Shown: positions 8,225 through 18,014, numbered from the stretch's first letter. The stretch is 64,000 nucleotides of DNA from Ruegeria sp. ANG-R (GCF_000813985.1 NZ_JWLJ01000009.1:93400-157399), one strand, 5' to 3'. The notes: generated by a model not told the origin, from the sequence alone. Program-made: numbers and translations.

Positions 8225-9259
8225 ATGTCGAACAGGCGAACCGAGGCACTGATCTTTGTGGTGATCCTTCTGACGGGCGCGGTCTCGGTCTATGTTCTGC
8301 AGCCGCTAAGAAGCGCTCCACTCGTTCGGGATCAGGCGGACATTTTGAATGCAGAGCAGGAAGAACGCATTGCAAATTATCATCAGGCGATATTGACCAC
8401 CTATGACATTGACCTGAGAGTTGTGACCTCGGACAGCGCCGATGATATCGACACTCTTGCCGTAGGGATTTTCGAACAGGATCGCGTCGGAGAGAACAGT
8501 TCCACAGCTCGTGGGCTTCTGTTCCTGATTTCCCCTGAAATCGATCAGGTCCGTATGGAGACCAGCCGGACGGTCGAGCCTGTTTTTACCGATATCTTTA
8601 CGTCCTATGTAGAAGAACGGCAGATGGTTCCCTTTTTCCAGGCAGATCGGGTTGCCGATGGAATTCTGGCAACAACCGAACTGATTGCATCGCGCGCAGA
8701 AGCAGCGTTACGCAATGAAGCCTTTATTCCACCTGCAAAAACCTTCGAACCCAGCAGCGGGGCCGGCGCAAGCACCAGAGCCCGGATTGGAACCGGATAC
8801 GAACGGCCCGAAGGACCACAGTTGGCGCTGCAGCAGGGTTATCAGCCATATCAGGTTGTGGAGGCCTATATCAGCGCGATGGAGGATCAGAATGCTAATC
8901 CTGACCTTGCCATATACTCCAGGGCCTCGCAGACAATGTTTCAGGACTGGGTGGTGACTCCGGCTCAGATGCGCAACGTAGCGAAGACCTATCAGGACTG
9001 CCCGCCAGCAGTTACGAGATCGCAGGGCGGCTTTGCAGTTGTTCAATATCCAGTCGAGGTGCGCACATGTTCACCGTTCTTTCTGCACCGCGAAGAAGGT
9101 GCATGGCGGCTGGACTTTCCGACCATGAGCCAGACAATCCGCTTCAATCAATCCAACCAGTGGTTTGTTGCTCGGTCTTTGCCCGAGAATTACAAATTTG
9201 CGTTTGCGGGTCAGGCGTTCGATCAGAACGGTTTTCCCTTGTCACGTCCCAAACGATGA
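8225..9259 (+). CDS. TPM-domain (YgcG/Psb32-type) membrane-anchored protein
   Basis: A 344-residue protein starting with a signal anchor (residues about 8-28, ALIFVVILLTGAVSVYVL). A TPM domain follows at about 40-160, recognised by VRDQADILNAEQEERI near its start and by GLLFLISPEIDQVRMETSRTVEPVFTD. The last 140 residues (from about 205) form a separate domain with LQQGYQPYQVVEAYISAMEDQNAN that I cannot assign. TPM proteins have been linked to phosphatase activity and to photosystem or membrane-protein upkeep; the biochemical role here is open. It starts 3 bases after the LemA-like gene, forming a three-gene operon with DUF2089. Confidence 0.82.
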   Translation: MSNRRTEALIFVVILLTGAVSVYVLQPLRSAPLVRDQADILNAEQEERIANYHQAILTTYDIDLRVVTSDSADDIDTLAVGIFEQDRVGENSSTARGLLFLISPEIDQVRMETSRTVEPVFTDIFTSYVEERQMVPFFQADRVADGILATTELIASRAEAALRNEAFIPPAKTFEPSSGAGASTRARIGTGYERPEGPQLALQQGYQPYQVVEAYISAMEDQNANPDLAIYSRASQTMFQDWVVTPAQMRNVAKTYQDCPPAVTRSQGGFAVVQYPVEVRTCSPFFLHREEGAWRLDFPTMSQTIRFNQSNQWFVARSLPENYKFAFAGQAFDQNGFPLSRPKR

Positions 9260-9515
9260 GCCGCAGCTGTTTGGCGTTTGATCTTCGAGGTCGGTAAGCT
9301 TTCAGCACGGCCCGGCAACGCCATACGCCCGTTCTGGGTGTGCCAGAAGGGTCATTTCAACCCAAGCTGTCGTTGAGCCGTTCGCGTTCGAGAAACCGGA
9401 GAACCCTTAGCAGGTTGAGGTTGCAATCCGGATGTCTTTATTGTCCTAAAATTTTGGGAATTCGCGACTATGGCTCACCCTGTCGCGCCAAAAGTAAAAT
9501 GGTGGGAAAGAACGG

Positions 9516-10703
9516 ATGGATATCGGAATTTTGCTGCTTGCCGCGTTTGTTTTTGGCTACGCGATGACGGCCGACAAGTTGGACAAAACCCCATTCACAG
9601 CCCCCATGCTATTTCTGGGGTTCGGTTTGCTGATTTCACGGACCGGATTCATTCCCGGCGATCATGCCACCGAAATTTTGCATTTTGTGGCAGAGGTGAC
9701 GCTGATCGTACTGCTGTTCCTGGACGCGGCGAAAACCGACCTGCGTGCGCTCAGAACGCATCATGTGTGGCCTATGCGAATGCTGTTGCTCGGGGTTCCG
9801 CTGTCGATAATTATCGGCGCTTTGATGATCCTGCCGGTATTGCCGGACTGGCCGGTGTTTGCAGTGATTCTGATGGCGACGATACTGGCCCCTACGGATG
9901 CGGCATTGGGGCAGGCCGTCGTAACCAACGCGGAGGTGCCGGAACGCGAACGCCGAACCCTGACGGTTGAAAGCGGCATGAACGATGGCCTTGCGTTGCC
10001 TGCGGTTCTTCTGTTCGCCAGCCTGACGGCCGATGTCTCGGGCGATCAGGGGGTCAACTGGCTGGTTTTTGGGGCCAAACAGTTGATCCTCGGGCCGTTG
10101 GTAGGCGTGCTGGTCGGAACAGTGGCCGGAACAATCATGATAGCCGCAAAGAACCGTAACCTGACCTCGCAGACCTTCGAAGGAGTCGGAACGCTGGCAG
10201 TCGCAGCCGTGTGTTATCTGCTGGCCGATGCCATCGGAGGCAATGGCTTCATTTCAACCTTCGTTGGCGGGCTGCTATTTGGGAGCGTCATGAAAGGCCA
10301 CTGCAAATTCGTCTACGAATTCGCCGACACCGAAGGCAAAGGATTGTCCTGGCTTGCATTTTTTGCGATCGGGTTGGTTTTGGTACCCGAGGCGCTGCCG
10401 TATCTGGATGCCAGGGTGCTGATTATCATCGCGATATCCCTGTTTCTCGTTCGACCGCTCGCCGTCTGGATTTCACTGATCGGAACCGATGCGAGCAGTA
10501 GGACACGATTGTTCTTCGGCTGGTTTGGCCCGCGTGGACTGGCGACCGCTCTTTTTGCGTTGTTGATCGTGGACAAGATTGACCATGAATTTGCCCAGCC
10601 GATCCTGTTTCTGGCGGTGAACGCGGTATGGATCAGCGCGGTTTTACATGGAATAACAGCCTTGCCCGGCGCGCGTTGGTACGCCAAAAATCGGGCACGG
10701 TAA
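9516..10703 (+). CDS. Cation:proton antiporter (CPA1/NhaP type)
   Basis: A 395-residue protein with about 11-12 hydrophobic helices, typical of CPA1-family Na+ or K+/H+ antiporters. Conserved core elements are ATILAPTDAALGQAVV, which holds the Asp expected in the transport helix, and VESGMNDGLALPAVLLF, the NhaP-type 'SxxND' signature. It lies about 250 bases before a two-component system in the same direction and may belong to its regulon. The cytoplasmic C-terminal regulatory domain seen in some relatives is absent. Confidence 0.9.
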   Translation: MDIGILLLAAFVFGYAMTADKLDKTPFTAPMLFLGFGLLISRTGFIPGDHATEILHFVAEVTLIVLLFLDAAKTDLRALRTHHVWPMRMLLLGVPLSIIIGALMILPVLPDWPVFAVILMATILAPTDAALGQAVVTNAEVPERERRTLTVESGMNDGLALPAVLLFASLTADVSGDQGVNWLVFGAKQLILGPLVGVLVGTVAGTIMIAAKNRNLTSQTFEGVGTLAVAAVCYLLADAIGGNGFISTFVGGLLFGSVMKGHCKFVYEFADTEGKGLSWLAFFAIGLVLVPEALPYLDARVLIIIAISLFLVRPLAVWISLIGTDASSRTRLFFGWFGPRGLATALFALLIVDKIDHEFAQPILFLAVNAVWISAVLHGITALPGARWYAKNRAR

Positions 10704-10956
10704 TGGATGGTATTGACTGAGTGAGCAATAGGGTCACGAAGGTGGACCAAAACACCAGTTGCCGGTAGAGCGTTGGTTCAAAGACAGTTCAATCATCTTG
10801 ACGATCTATCGTGTCGCGAAATCGACGGGCGGATGATCACTTCGGGGCTCACGCTGGCCTGGCAGGGATCGCGACTTGCAGGAACAGACCAAGCGGCATG
10901 GATGCACTTGTGCAGTTTATCTTTCCGAACCGCCGGATTTGGCATATCAAGCTGAC

Positions 10957-11634
10957 ATGAAAGTACTTTTGGCAGAAGACGACGCTAAATCGGCCGAATA
11001 TATCCGTAAGGGGCTGATCGAAAACGGGTACGTCGTCGATTGGGTTAAAGACGGGCGCGAGGCGCTGACCTACTGCTTGTACAACAACGTGGATCTTGCC
11101 GTTGTCGACAGGATGCTACCCGGCATGGACGGTTTGTCAGTCGTCAAGGCGTTGCGGGCTGCCAAAAGCGAGTTGCCGATTATTTTCCTGACGGCGCTTT
11201 CCGATGTGGATGACCGTGTCGAGGGGCTCTTGGCGGGCGGTGACGACTATATGGTCAAGCCGTTTCATTTCTCGGAGTTGCTGGCCCGGATCACAGTTCT
11301 CGGACGCCGGCCCAAACATGCCGCGCAGGACCCAATCCTTCAGGTGCATGACCTTCGGCTTGATCTGCTTTCGCGGACAGCTGAACGGCAAGGACAGACA
11401 ATTGAATTGCTGAACAAGGAGTTTGCGCTGCTGCATCTGTTGATGGAGCATCCGGGCCGGGTTATCAGCCGCACCATGATCCTGGAGAAGGTCTGGGATT
11501 TTTCGTTCGATCCAGGAACCACTATTGTCGAGACCCACATAAGCAAGTTGCGGCAAAAGATCGACAAGCCGTTTGATGCCGCCCTGATCCACACAGTCCG
11601 AAACATGGGGTACACGATCCGTGCCCCTCGGTGA
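10957..11634 (+). CDS. OmpR/PhoB-type response regulator
   Basis: A 225-residue response regulator. The receiver domain has the acidic pair (LLAEDDAKSAEY), the phosphoacceptor Asp in LAVVDRMLPGMDG and the Lys in YMVKPF. A winged-helix output domain follows from about residue 125 (ELLNKEFALLHLLMEHPGRVISRTMILEKVWDFSFDPGTTIVETHISKLR, read in parts). It resembles the QseB/CusR group. I chose the ATG at 10957 because it gives the standard MKVLLAEDD start. It overlaps the sensor kinase gene by 14 bases. Confidence 0.93.
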   Translation: MKVLLAEDDAKSAEYIRKGLIENGYVVDWVKDGREALTYCLYNNVDLAVVDRMLPGMDGLSVVKALRAAKSELPIIFLTALSDVDDRVEGLLAGGDDYMVKPFHFSELLARITVLGRRPKHAAQDPILQVHDLRLDLLSRTAERQGQTIELLNKEFALLHLLMEHPGRVISRTMILEKVWDFSFDPGTTIVETHISKLRQKIDKPFDAALIHTVRNMGYTIRAPR

Positions 11635-12982
11635 GATATTTCGCGGCCAGCCGTTTAAGGTTGCAGTGCGGGTCACGGGCCTGTTTCTGGCGATGGTTGC
11701 GCTGGCGGGATGGGCCTTGGTTCGGGTTCTCGAAAATACGCTGGTCAGCGAGGTTCATGGGCAGAATGAAGGTGAAAGCCTTTTGCTGGGCGACATATTC
11801 GACGCCGAAGGTCGGACCGGGCTGGTTGCCACCCTTACGCAAATGGAGCGGGTATCGGCCCCGGGGGAACGGGTAACTTCGTTACTTGACGAAAGCGGAT
11901 TTACACTGACCGGTCCAATTTCGATTGCACCCGATTTTGTCGGGGTGGCCAAACGGGACCTGGATACGCTGAGCGAAGGGCGTATCGAAGGCGAACATTA
12001 TCTGAATGTACGCAAACTGGATGATCTGACGCTGATCGTCGGGCGGAGTGGTGATCCGATCCGTCTGGCCGTGATGCGTCTGACTGGCGGGTTGTTCCTG
12101 TTCGCTCTTGTCAACGCTGTTGGTATCCTGGCGTTGGGGTTCTGGGCCAGCCGCATATCGATGAGTCGTTTGCGCGAGATGGATCACGTTCTGGCGCAGG
12201 TGTCCGAAGGTGATATCGGCGCGCGGCTGCCGGTCTATGACCGAAACGACGAGTTTGATCGGGTTGCAATTCGGGTTAATCATAATCTGGACCGGCTGAC
12301 ACGGCTCGTGACCGGGATGAAATCGACGGCGTCGGCCATTGCGCATGACCTGAAAACGCCGCTGTCTCACCTTCAGATCGCGCTGCATGAGATTGCCGAT
12401 GAAAGCGCGCAGGGCAGGGACCCCGGCCAGAAAATCGATGCCGCCCTGTCCGAGGCGGAATCTTTGAATTCAATCTTTGACACCATGCTGCGAATTTCCC
12501 GGATCGAAGCGGATCGAAACAATGATCGGATGAAACCGGTCAACTTGCGGGATGTCGTCGTGCAGGTCACGGATTTCATGCAGCCGATGACGGAGGAGCG
12601 GGGCCAGTCGTTGACCATGAATACGCAGGCCGTAACGGTATTGGCCGATGCCGGGATGTTGAAGCAAGCGCTTGTCAATCTGGTTGTGAATGCCTCGGCT
12701 CATGCGGGCGAGGGGGCGGAAATTCAGGTCAGTTCTATCAATGATGACGCCGGTCCGATCCTGTCTGTCAGCGATACCGGCCCCGGCATTCCAGCGGGAG
12801 ACCGGGACCGGGTTCTGCAAGCCTTCGTTCGGCTGGATGCTGCCAGAACCACGCCAGGCAGCGGTCTTGGTCTGGCGCTTGTGCGGGCGGTTGTAGACCG
12901 TCACGACGCGATCCTGTCGCTTGAAGACGCAGAGCCCGGATTGCGGGTTTCAATCCAGTTTCCGAACTTCAAGAATCTTTAA
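11621..12982 (+). CDS. Membrane sensor histidine kinase
   Basis: A 453-residue sensor kinase partnered with the upstream response regulator. Two membrane helices (about 15-35 and 150-172) bracket a periplasmic sensor region. A HAMP linker follows, then the H-box AIAHDLKTPLSHLQ with the phospho-His near residue 242, the N-box LVNLVVNASAHA, and the G-boxes VSDTGPGIP and GSGLGLALVRAV. The GTG start at 11621 lies inside the regulator gene, indicating coupled translation. Gene context (antiporter upstream, YfdX downstream) suggests sensing of ionic, pH or envelope stress, but the ligand is not visible. Confidence 0.92.
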   Translation: MPLGEIFRGQPFKVAVRVTGLFLAMVALAGWALVRVLENTLVSEVHGQNEGESLLLGDIFDAEGRTGLVATLTQMERVSAPGERVTSLLDESGFTLTGPISIAPDFVGVAKRDLDTLSEGRIEGEHYLNVRKLDDLTLIVGRSGDPIRLAVMRLTGGLFLFALVNAVGILALGFWASRISMSRLREMDHVLAQVSEGDIGARLPVYDRNDEFDRVAIRVNHNLDRLTRLVTGMKSTASAIAHDLKTPLSHLQIALHEIADESAQGRDPGQKIDAALSEAESLNSIFDTMLRISRIEADRNNDRMKPVNLRDVVVQVTDFMQPMTEERGQSLTMNTQAVTVLADAGMLKQALVNLVVNASAHAGEGAEIQVSSINDDAGPILSVSDTGPGIPAGDRDRVLQAFVRLDAARTTPGSGLGLALVRAVVDRHDAILSLEDAEPGLRVSIQFPNFKNL

Positions 12983-13064
12983 ACTTCATCTCAGGCACAG
13001 GTAAAATCGGTGCATTACCTCTCTGTCAGCCGCGGAACTGACTGCGGATGACAAGGAGAAGCAG

Positions 13065-13718
13065 ATGAAGCCCAATTCGAAATTCGTTGCTGCAGTGGTT
13101 GCAGCCGCACTTGCAACAACCGGTGTTGCCCAGATCGCCAGCGCCGCTTCGGAGACCGCTGCTGAAACCGAACAGGCAACACAGGTTGCCGGTCAGAGCA
13201 TTCAGATTCCGGAAAACGGCAAACATATTCTGGACGGCGTTCGTGCCGCACGTCTGGCTCTGTTTGATGGAAACATCGATCTGGCCAAAGAAATGATTGC
13301 TGCTTCGCACGACCAGATCAACGATCGCGCGGCCGAGTACGCGGTGAAGCTGGATGCCAATGGCGGTTTTGCGCTTCCGGTCGATAGTGGTCTGCAATTC
13401 AAGGATGGCTTCCAGCCCACAGACCAACATGCGCCCGTTATCAACGAGGCCGGAGCCCTGATCCAGAACGGTCAGGTCGACGAAGCCATCTCTGTCATGA
13501 ACGATGCCGGAATCGAGTTGGATATCAAGGTCGTCATGTTGCCGGTGGGCAAAGCTGCGAGCCAACTGGATCAGGCCATTGCGGATATCGAGGCAGGCCA
13601 GATTCACAAAGCAAACATGGCTTTGAAATCCGTCGAAACATCAATCGAAGTTCAGGATTACCAGCCGGGCGGATTGCCTGCGCAGGGATATCCGCTGTCT
13701 GAAATCCTCACCGGATAA
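13065..13718 (+). CDS. YfdX-family periplasmic protein
   Basis: A 217-residue secreted protein. Residues 1-27 are a clear Sec signal ([21 protein letters not shown]), and the mature part carries the YfdX domain with [18 protein letters not shown] and a C-terminal [22 protein letters not shown]. YfdX of E. coli is under the EvgAS acid-response system and has been described as a chaperone-like periplasmic protein. Here the gene directly follows a two-component system, which supports the same kind of regulation. The ribosome-binding site AAGGAG lies about 8 bases upstream. A strong hairpin follows the stop codon. Confidence 0.88.
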   Translation: MKPNSKFVAAVVAAALATTGVAQIASAASETAAETEQATQVAGQSIQIPENGKHILDGVRAARLALFDGNIDLAKEMIAASHDQINDRAAEYAVKLDANGGFALPVDSGLQFKDGFQPTDQHAPVINEAGALIQNGQVDEAISVMNDAGIELDIKVVMLPVGKAASQLDQAIADIEAGQIHKANMALKSVETSIEVQDYQPGGLPAQGYPLSEILTG

Positions 13719-13737
13719 CCGGCCACTCACTAGGCCC

Positions 13738-13774
13738 GCGCCCCGCAAGACTTCACCACCTCTGTGCGGGGCGC
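13738..13774 (+). terminator. Strong hairpin after yfdX-like gene
   Basis: Perfect 10-base arms GCGCCCCGCA and TGCGGGGCGC enclose a 17-base loop, starting 19 bases after the YfdX stop. No T run follows, so it may act as a Rho-assisted or 3'-stabilising hairpin instead of a classical intrinsic terminator. Confidence 0.6.
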
Positions 13775-13849
13775 ACAAATTCACAGTTATGCATTCTGAA
13801 AAGCTTTCACGCGCCATCCAACGACCTGAGGGACGAAAGGGAGATCATC

Positions 13850-15511
13850 ATGGGACATGAAACATCCAACCACATGGTTCACTGGGCGGCGAAAATGCAC
13901 GCTGAAGAATACGCGGCGGGTAAGCTCAGCCGGCGTGAGTTCCTGACGCGGGCAACCGGATTGGGCGTAACCGCTGCGGCAGCGTATGGGATGATTGGCC
14001 TTCCGACGCCGGCAGCCGCGGATGCGCCAAAGAAAGATGGCGGCGTTTTGCGTGTGCAGATGAACGTTCGCGCATTGAAAGACCCCCGCACCTACGATTG
14101 GTCGGAAATGGGCAATATCACGCGCGGAACGCTTGAATACCTTGTTCAATACAACGCAGACGGCTCGCTGACCCCGATGTTGCTTGAGGGTTGGGAAATC
14201 AACGAAGGTGCAACCGAATACACTTTGCATGTCCGCAAGGGTGTAAAATGGAACAATGGTGATGACTTCACCGCCCAGGATGTCGCGCGCAACATCCGAT
14301 CCTGGACAGACAAAGATGTCGAAGGCAACTCTATGGCCGGTCGCTTTGCTGTTCTGGTAGATCCGGATCTGAACAAAGCCAATCCGGATATGGTCCAGGT
14401 CATTGACGCTCATACTGTCAAGCTGAACCTCCCGGAGCCCGATATTTCCCTTATCGCCGGTATGTCGGATTACCCCGCCGCGATTGTTCACGAATCCTTC
14501 GATGCAAACAATGTCAAAGGTGCCGTTGGTACAGGCCCTTATCTGATCGAGGACTTCGAAGTAGGTGTCAAATGCACTCTGGTGCGCAATGATGCCCATC
14601 CCTGGTGGGGCAATGACGTATTCGGCAAACCCGCCCTGGAGAAGATCGAGTACATTGATTATGGCACCGATCCGGCAGCATGGCTGGCTGCGCTGGATTC
14701 CGGCGATGTGGACATGCTGCACCAGGCGGTAGGCGAGTTCATCGATGTTCTGGAAGGGTTGGGCTACGAGAAGTCAGAAGTTCTGACCATGAGCACGATC
14801 GTCATTCGCCCGAACCAGCAGGCTGAAGTGAATGGCATCAAACCCTACGCTGATAAGCGCGTGCGCAGAGCCATTCAGATGGCTGTAAGCAACGCAGTCT
14901 TGCTGGAGCTGGGATACAGCAATCGTGGCGAGACAGCGGAAAATCACCATGTCGGCCCGCTGCACCCAGAGTTTGCACCGCTACCACCGATGCCGTTCGA
15001 TCCCAAAGCCGCAAAGGCGTTGATGGATGAGGCCGGAATGGGCGATTATGAGCACGAGCTTTTTTCAATCGATGATGACTGGCGCCGGAATACGGCCGAT
15101 GCGGTTGCCGCTCAATTGCGCGATGCCGGGATCAAGGTGAAACGAACTGTCCTGCCGGGTGCCACGTTCTGGAACGATTGGGTCAAGTATCCGTTCAGTT
15201 CGACCAACTGGAACCATCGCCCGCTCGGCGTCCAGATTCACGCGCTGGCCTACAAGTCAGGCGAGGCATGGAACGAATTTGGTTGGGAGAACGCCGAGTT
15301 TGACGCGCTGCTGGCCGAGGCCCTTACCATAGCGGATGCCGACAAGCGCCGTGTTGTCGCAAAAAAGATGGAAGAGCTGATTCAGGAAGAAGGCGTAACC
15401 ATCCAGCCGTACTGGCGTTCGCTCTACCGGTTCATGGTCGAGGGTCTGACCGAAACCGGAATGCACCCCGCCTTTGAACACCATCACTACAAATGGGGAT
15501 GGAAAGCTTAA
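13850..15511 (+). CDS. Tat-exported family 5 ABC solute-binding protein (orphan)
   Basis: A 553-residue periplasmic binding protein of the peptide/nickel/opine class (SBP family 5). The N-terminus has a twin-arginine motif SRREFL at residues 27-32, followed by a hydrophobic stretch ending in PTPAAADA. The binding fold shows the family pattern [26 protein letters not shown] and [22 protein letters not shown]. No permease or ATPase genes lie on either side, which is unusual because family 5 genes are normally next to dppBCDF-like genes. The ligand could be a peptide, opine or metal chelate; Tat export suggests folding, or possibly cofactor loading, before export. AAAGGGAGA precedes the ATG. Confidence 0.88.
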   Translation: MGHETSNHMVHWAAKMHAEEYAAGKLSRREFLTRATGLGVTAAAAYGMIGLPTPAAADAPKKDGGVLRVQMNVRALKDPRTYDWSEMGNITRGTLEYLVQYNADGSLTPMLLEGWEINEGATEYTLHVRKGVKWNNGDDFTAQDVARNIRSWTDKDVEGNSMAGRFAVLVDPDLNKANPDMVQVIDAHTVKLNLPEPDISLIAGMSDYPAAIVHESFDANNVKGAVGTGPYLIEDFEVGVKCTLVRNDAHPWWGNDVFGKPALEKIEYIDYGTDPAAWLAALDSGDVDMLHQAVGEFIDVLEGLGYEKSEVLTMSTIVIRPNQQAEVNGIKPYADKRVRRAIQMAVSNAVLLELGYSNRGETAENHHVGPLHPEFAPLPPMPFDPKAAKALMDEAGMGDYEHELFSIDDDWRRNTADAVAAQLRDAGIKVKRTVLPGATFWNDWVKYPFSSTNWNHRPLGVQIHALAYKSGEAWNEFGWENAEFDALLAEALTIADADKRRVVAKKMEELIQEEGVTIQPYWRSLYRFMVEGLTETGMHPAFEHHHYKWGWKA

Positions 15512-15599
15512 CTCAGCGGTCATTAACAGCTGCTGCCCCTCTGTCGGGGCCACTCACGAAACCATCTGTCCGGAGTCAAACACTCACTCACGGAAAGAG

Positions 15600-15634
15600 C
15601 GCTTTGCGGGATACCGGGGATGGCCCGCAAAGCG
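15600..15634. terminator. 11-bp perfect hairpin between SBP and moxR genes
   Basis: CGCTTTGCGGG and CCCGCAAAGCG pair over 11 bases around a 13-base loop. It sits 89 bases after the solute-binding gene and 22 bases before the MoxR start. It could end the upstream transcript or act in the leader of the moxR operon. There is no T run, so the role is uncertain. Confidence 0.5.
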
Positions 15635-15656
15635 TACTAATCTTTAGGAGACTGAA

Positions 15657-16643
15657 ATGAACCAAGTCGTCAACATTCAAACGGCCAGCGGCAACGATCT
15701 GGTCACCTATCTGAAGTCGCACATGAATGCGCGAATTGTTGGGCAAGAAGGGTTTGTTGACCGCCTGCTGCTCGCCTTGTTTGCGGACGGGCATATCCTG
15801 CTGGAAGGCGCGCCGGGCCTGGCCAAGACCAAAGCTGTTAACGCTCTGGCCGAAACCATCGACTGCGATGCACGCCGCATTCAGTTCACGCCGGACCTGC
15901 TGCCCAGCGACCTGACCGGCACCGATATTTTCCGCCCCGAACAAGGTACGTTCGAGTTCCAGTCCGGCCCGCTGTTTCACAACCTGATCCTGGCGGATGA
16001 GATCAACCGCGCGCCTGCCAAGGTACAGTCGGCCCTGCTTGAGGCGATGGCCGAACGTCAAGTCACCGTTGGCGGCACCACATACAAATTGCCCGATCTG
16101 TTCATGGTCATGGCGACCCAGAACCCGATCGAGCAGGAAGGTACCTATCCGCTGCCCGAAGCTCAGCTGGACCGCTTCCTGCTGCACGTCAAAATCGATT
16201 ATCCCTCGGCCGATGCCGAACGTGAAATTCTTCGCATCGTGCGCGGTGAGGCCGCCGGTGAAGCACCCGCACCTGAGCGCATGGTCTCGGTCGCCGAGAT
16301 ATTCGAGGCCCGTAAAGAGGCGATGCAAACCTACGCTTCGGATGCGCTGATCGAATATATCGTCCAGCTGATCCAGGCGACCCGTCGCCCCGAAGCCTAC
16401 GGTGAAGATCTGACTCAGATGATCGCCTACGGGGCCAGCCCGCGCAGCACCATCGCACTGGACCGTTGCGCCCGTGTTCATGCCTGGATGCGTGGATCGG
16501 ATTTCGTGACGCCTTCGGATGTTCAGGCCGTTCTGCATGATGTCCTGCGTCATCGGGTGATCCTGAGCTTTGAGGCCGAAGCCGATGGCAAAACCGCCGA
16601 CGGGTTCATTGATGCCCTGATCAACCGGGTTCCGGTCAGCTGA
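15657..16643 (+). CDS. MoxR-type AAA+ ATPase
   Basis: A 328-residue AAA+ ATPase of the MoxR group. Walker A is GAPGLAKTK (about residues 47-55) and Walker B LILADEINRAP. Sensor 1 is MATQNPIEQEGTYPLPEAQLDRF and the C-terminal lid follows. MoxR ATPases act as chaperones with VWA-domain partners, and here the partners are encoded immediately downstream (DUF58, two VWA proteins, BatD). It is the first gene of that operon; AGGAG lies about 8 bases before the ATG. Confidence 0.95.
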   Translation: MNQVVNIQTASGNDLVTYLKSHMNARIVGQEGFVDRLLLALFADGHILLEGAPGLAKTKAVNALAETIDCDARRIQFTPDLLPSDLTGTDIFRPEQGTFEFQSGPLFHNLILADEINRAPAKVQSALLEAMAERQVTVGGTTYKLPDLFMVMATQNPIEQEGTYPLPEAQLDRFLLHVKIDYPSADAEREILRIVRGEAAGEAPAPERMVSVAEIFEARKEAMQTYASDALIEYIVQLIQATRRPEAYGEDLTQMIAYGASPRSTIALDRCARVHAWMRGSDFVTPSDVQAVLHDVLRHRVILSFEAEADGKTADGFIDALINRVPVS

Positions 16644-16653
16644 GGCACAGGCC

Positions 16654-17559
16654 ATGCAAGGCATCTCGATATCACTTCCCGAGCTGGTCCGCGCACGTCC
16701 CCCGCGCGGCCTCACCGGGTTCGCGCCCTCTGGTCGGGTCTCGACCCATCAATGGGGCGCGAACCGGTCGATTTTCCGTGGACGGGGCATGGAATTTGCG
16801 GAATCGCGGGCCTATCAGCCCGGCGATGACGTGAAATCCATTGACTGGCGCGTTACCGCCCGGACTGGCCACGCGCATACCAAGCTGTTTCAAGAAGAGC
16901 GCGAGCGCCCCGTCCACATCCTGTTGGACCTGCGCGCGATGATGCAGTTCGGCACCCGTGTGCGGTTCAAATCCAATCTCGCTGCGGAAATCGCCGCGAT
17001 GCTGGCCTGGGTCGGCCATGACGGTGGCGACCGGGTGGGTGGTTTGGTTCTGACCCGCGACGGCGTCATGGATTTCCGCGCCGAACGCACGCGCCGCGCT
17101 GTGCTGCGGTTTCTTGAGAAGATCGCCGAACAGACCGATCCCGAAATAGCCCCACAGGCAGAGGTCACGCTTGCCAAGGGAATTCGCCGCCTGCGTCGCG
17201 TTTGCCGACCGGGGACCCTTGCCTTTGTCATCAGCGACTTCAACGATTTCGATGATAGTGCGGCGAAAGAGCTGCGCCGCCTGTCTAATACGGCGCATGT
17301 GACCAATATCCAGATATCCGACCCGCTGGATGTGGCACTGCCGCCCAATGGCGGCCGGATCAGTGACGGGCATACAGCGACGTCTCTCAGTTCAATCGGT
17401 AAGGGTGATCTGCAGGCCTATGCTGACCACTATGCGGCACGGCAGGCCCGTCTGTCGCAGGTATCCCGTCAGAACGCGATGGCGCTGCATCACCTGCAAA
17501 CCAGCGATGATCCGGCGCAGATTCTTTACCAGACCCCTCAAAACAGGAGCGCGGCATGA
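16654..17559 (+). CDS. DUF58-domain protein
   Basis: A 301-residue protein with the characteristic DUF58 signature, ESRAYQPGDDVKSIDWRVTART followed by KLFQEERERPVHILLD, read at about residues 50-95. The rest is VWA-like. DUF58 proteins are constant partners of MoxR ATPases and VWA proteins; their biochemical role is not defined. It starts 10 bases after the moxR stop and overlaps the next gene by 4 bases. Confidence 0.92.
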   Translation: MQGISISLPELVRARPPRGLTGFAPSGRVSTHQWGANRSIFRGRGMEFAESRAYQPGDDVKSIDWRVTARTGHAHTKLFQEERERPVHILLDLRAMMQFGTRVRFKSNLAAEIAAMLAWVGHDGGDRVGGLVLTRDGVMDFRAERTRRAVLRFLEKIAEQTDPEIAPQAEVTLAKGIRRLRRVCRPGTLAFVISDFNDFDDSAAKELRRLSNTAHVTNIQISDPLDVALPPNGGRISDGHTATSLSSIGKGDLQAYADHYAARQARLSQVSRQNAMALHHLQTSDDPAQILYQTPQNRSAA

Positions 17560-18014
17560 CCCCCGAGATGTCCCCGGATATTTTGGCGCAGCTCGAACAG
17601 CTGCGTGATATCCGCCTGCCCGAACCCATTGGCTGGTGGCCGCTGGCCCCCGGGTGGTGGATCGCGCTGGCCGTTCTGTGTGCGGCGATACTGGCCGTGA
17701 TGGTATGGAGCGTCCTGCGGAAATACACCACGCGCTATCTGGCCCTGCGGGAATTGGAGCAGATCCCCGTCGATGATCCGTCGAGCTTTGCCATCTGCGT
17801 CTCGGTCCTGCTGCGCCGGGTTGCGATCACCCATGACAAGACAGCGGGCCAATTGCAGGACGCGGGCTGGGCCGGGTTTCTGGCCGATCACGGAATGGCG
17901 CGCGAGATGGCCGACAAGCTGGCTTTATCACCCTACGCACAACCGTTGTCCGACAGCACCGATGTTGCCGCCCTGCGCAGCGCCGCCGCCCAATGGATCA
18001 GGAGGCACGCATGA
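17556..18014 (+). CDS. DUF4381-domain membrane protein
   Basis: A 152-residue protein with one membrane helix at about residues 31-54 (WIALAVLCAAILAVMVWSVL), preceded by the family-typical LPEPIGWWPLAPGWW. The C-terminal cytoplasmic part contains LRRVAITHDK. DUF4381 genes sit between the DUF58 and VWA genes in Bat-type operons, as here. It starts within the DUF58 stop (ATGA) and ends in an ATGA overlap with the first VWA gene. Molecular role unknown. Confidence 0.88.
   Translation: MTPEMSPDILAQLEQLRDIRLPEPIGWWPLAPGWWIALAVLCAAILAVMVWSVLRKYTTRYLALRELEQIPVDDPSSFAICVSVLLRRVAITHDKTAGQLQDAGWAGFLADHGMAREMADKLALSPYAQPLSDSTDVAALRSAAAQWIRRHA

Noticed and set aside
13787..14722. Leftward frame of 311 codons over the solute-binding gene
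   Set aside because: It is antisense to a clear Tat-exported binding protein, with no recognisable product.
15535..15550. GCCCC-TCTGTC-GGGGC hairpin after the solute-binding gene
   Set aside because: Only a 5-bp stem without a T run. The 11-bp hairpin at 15600 is the better candidate in this interval.
15588..16715. Leftward frame of 375 codons over the MoxR gene
   Set aside because: Antisense shadow of a highly conserved AAA+ ATPase gene.
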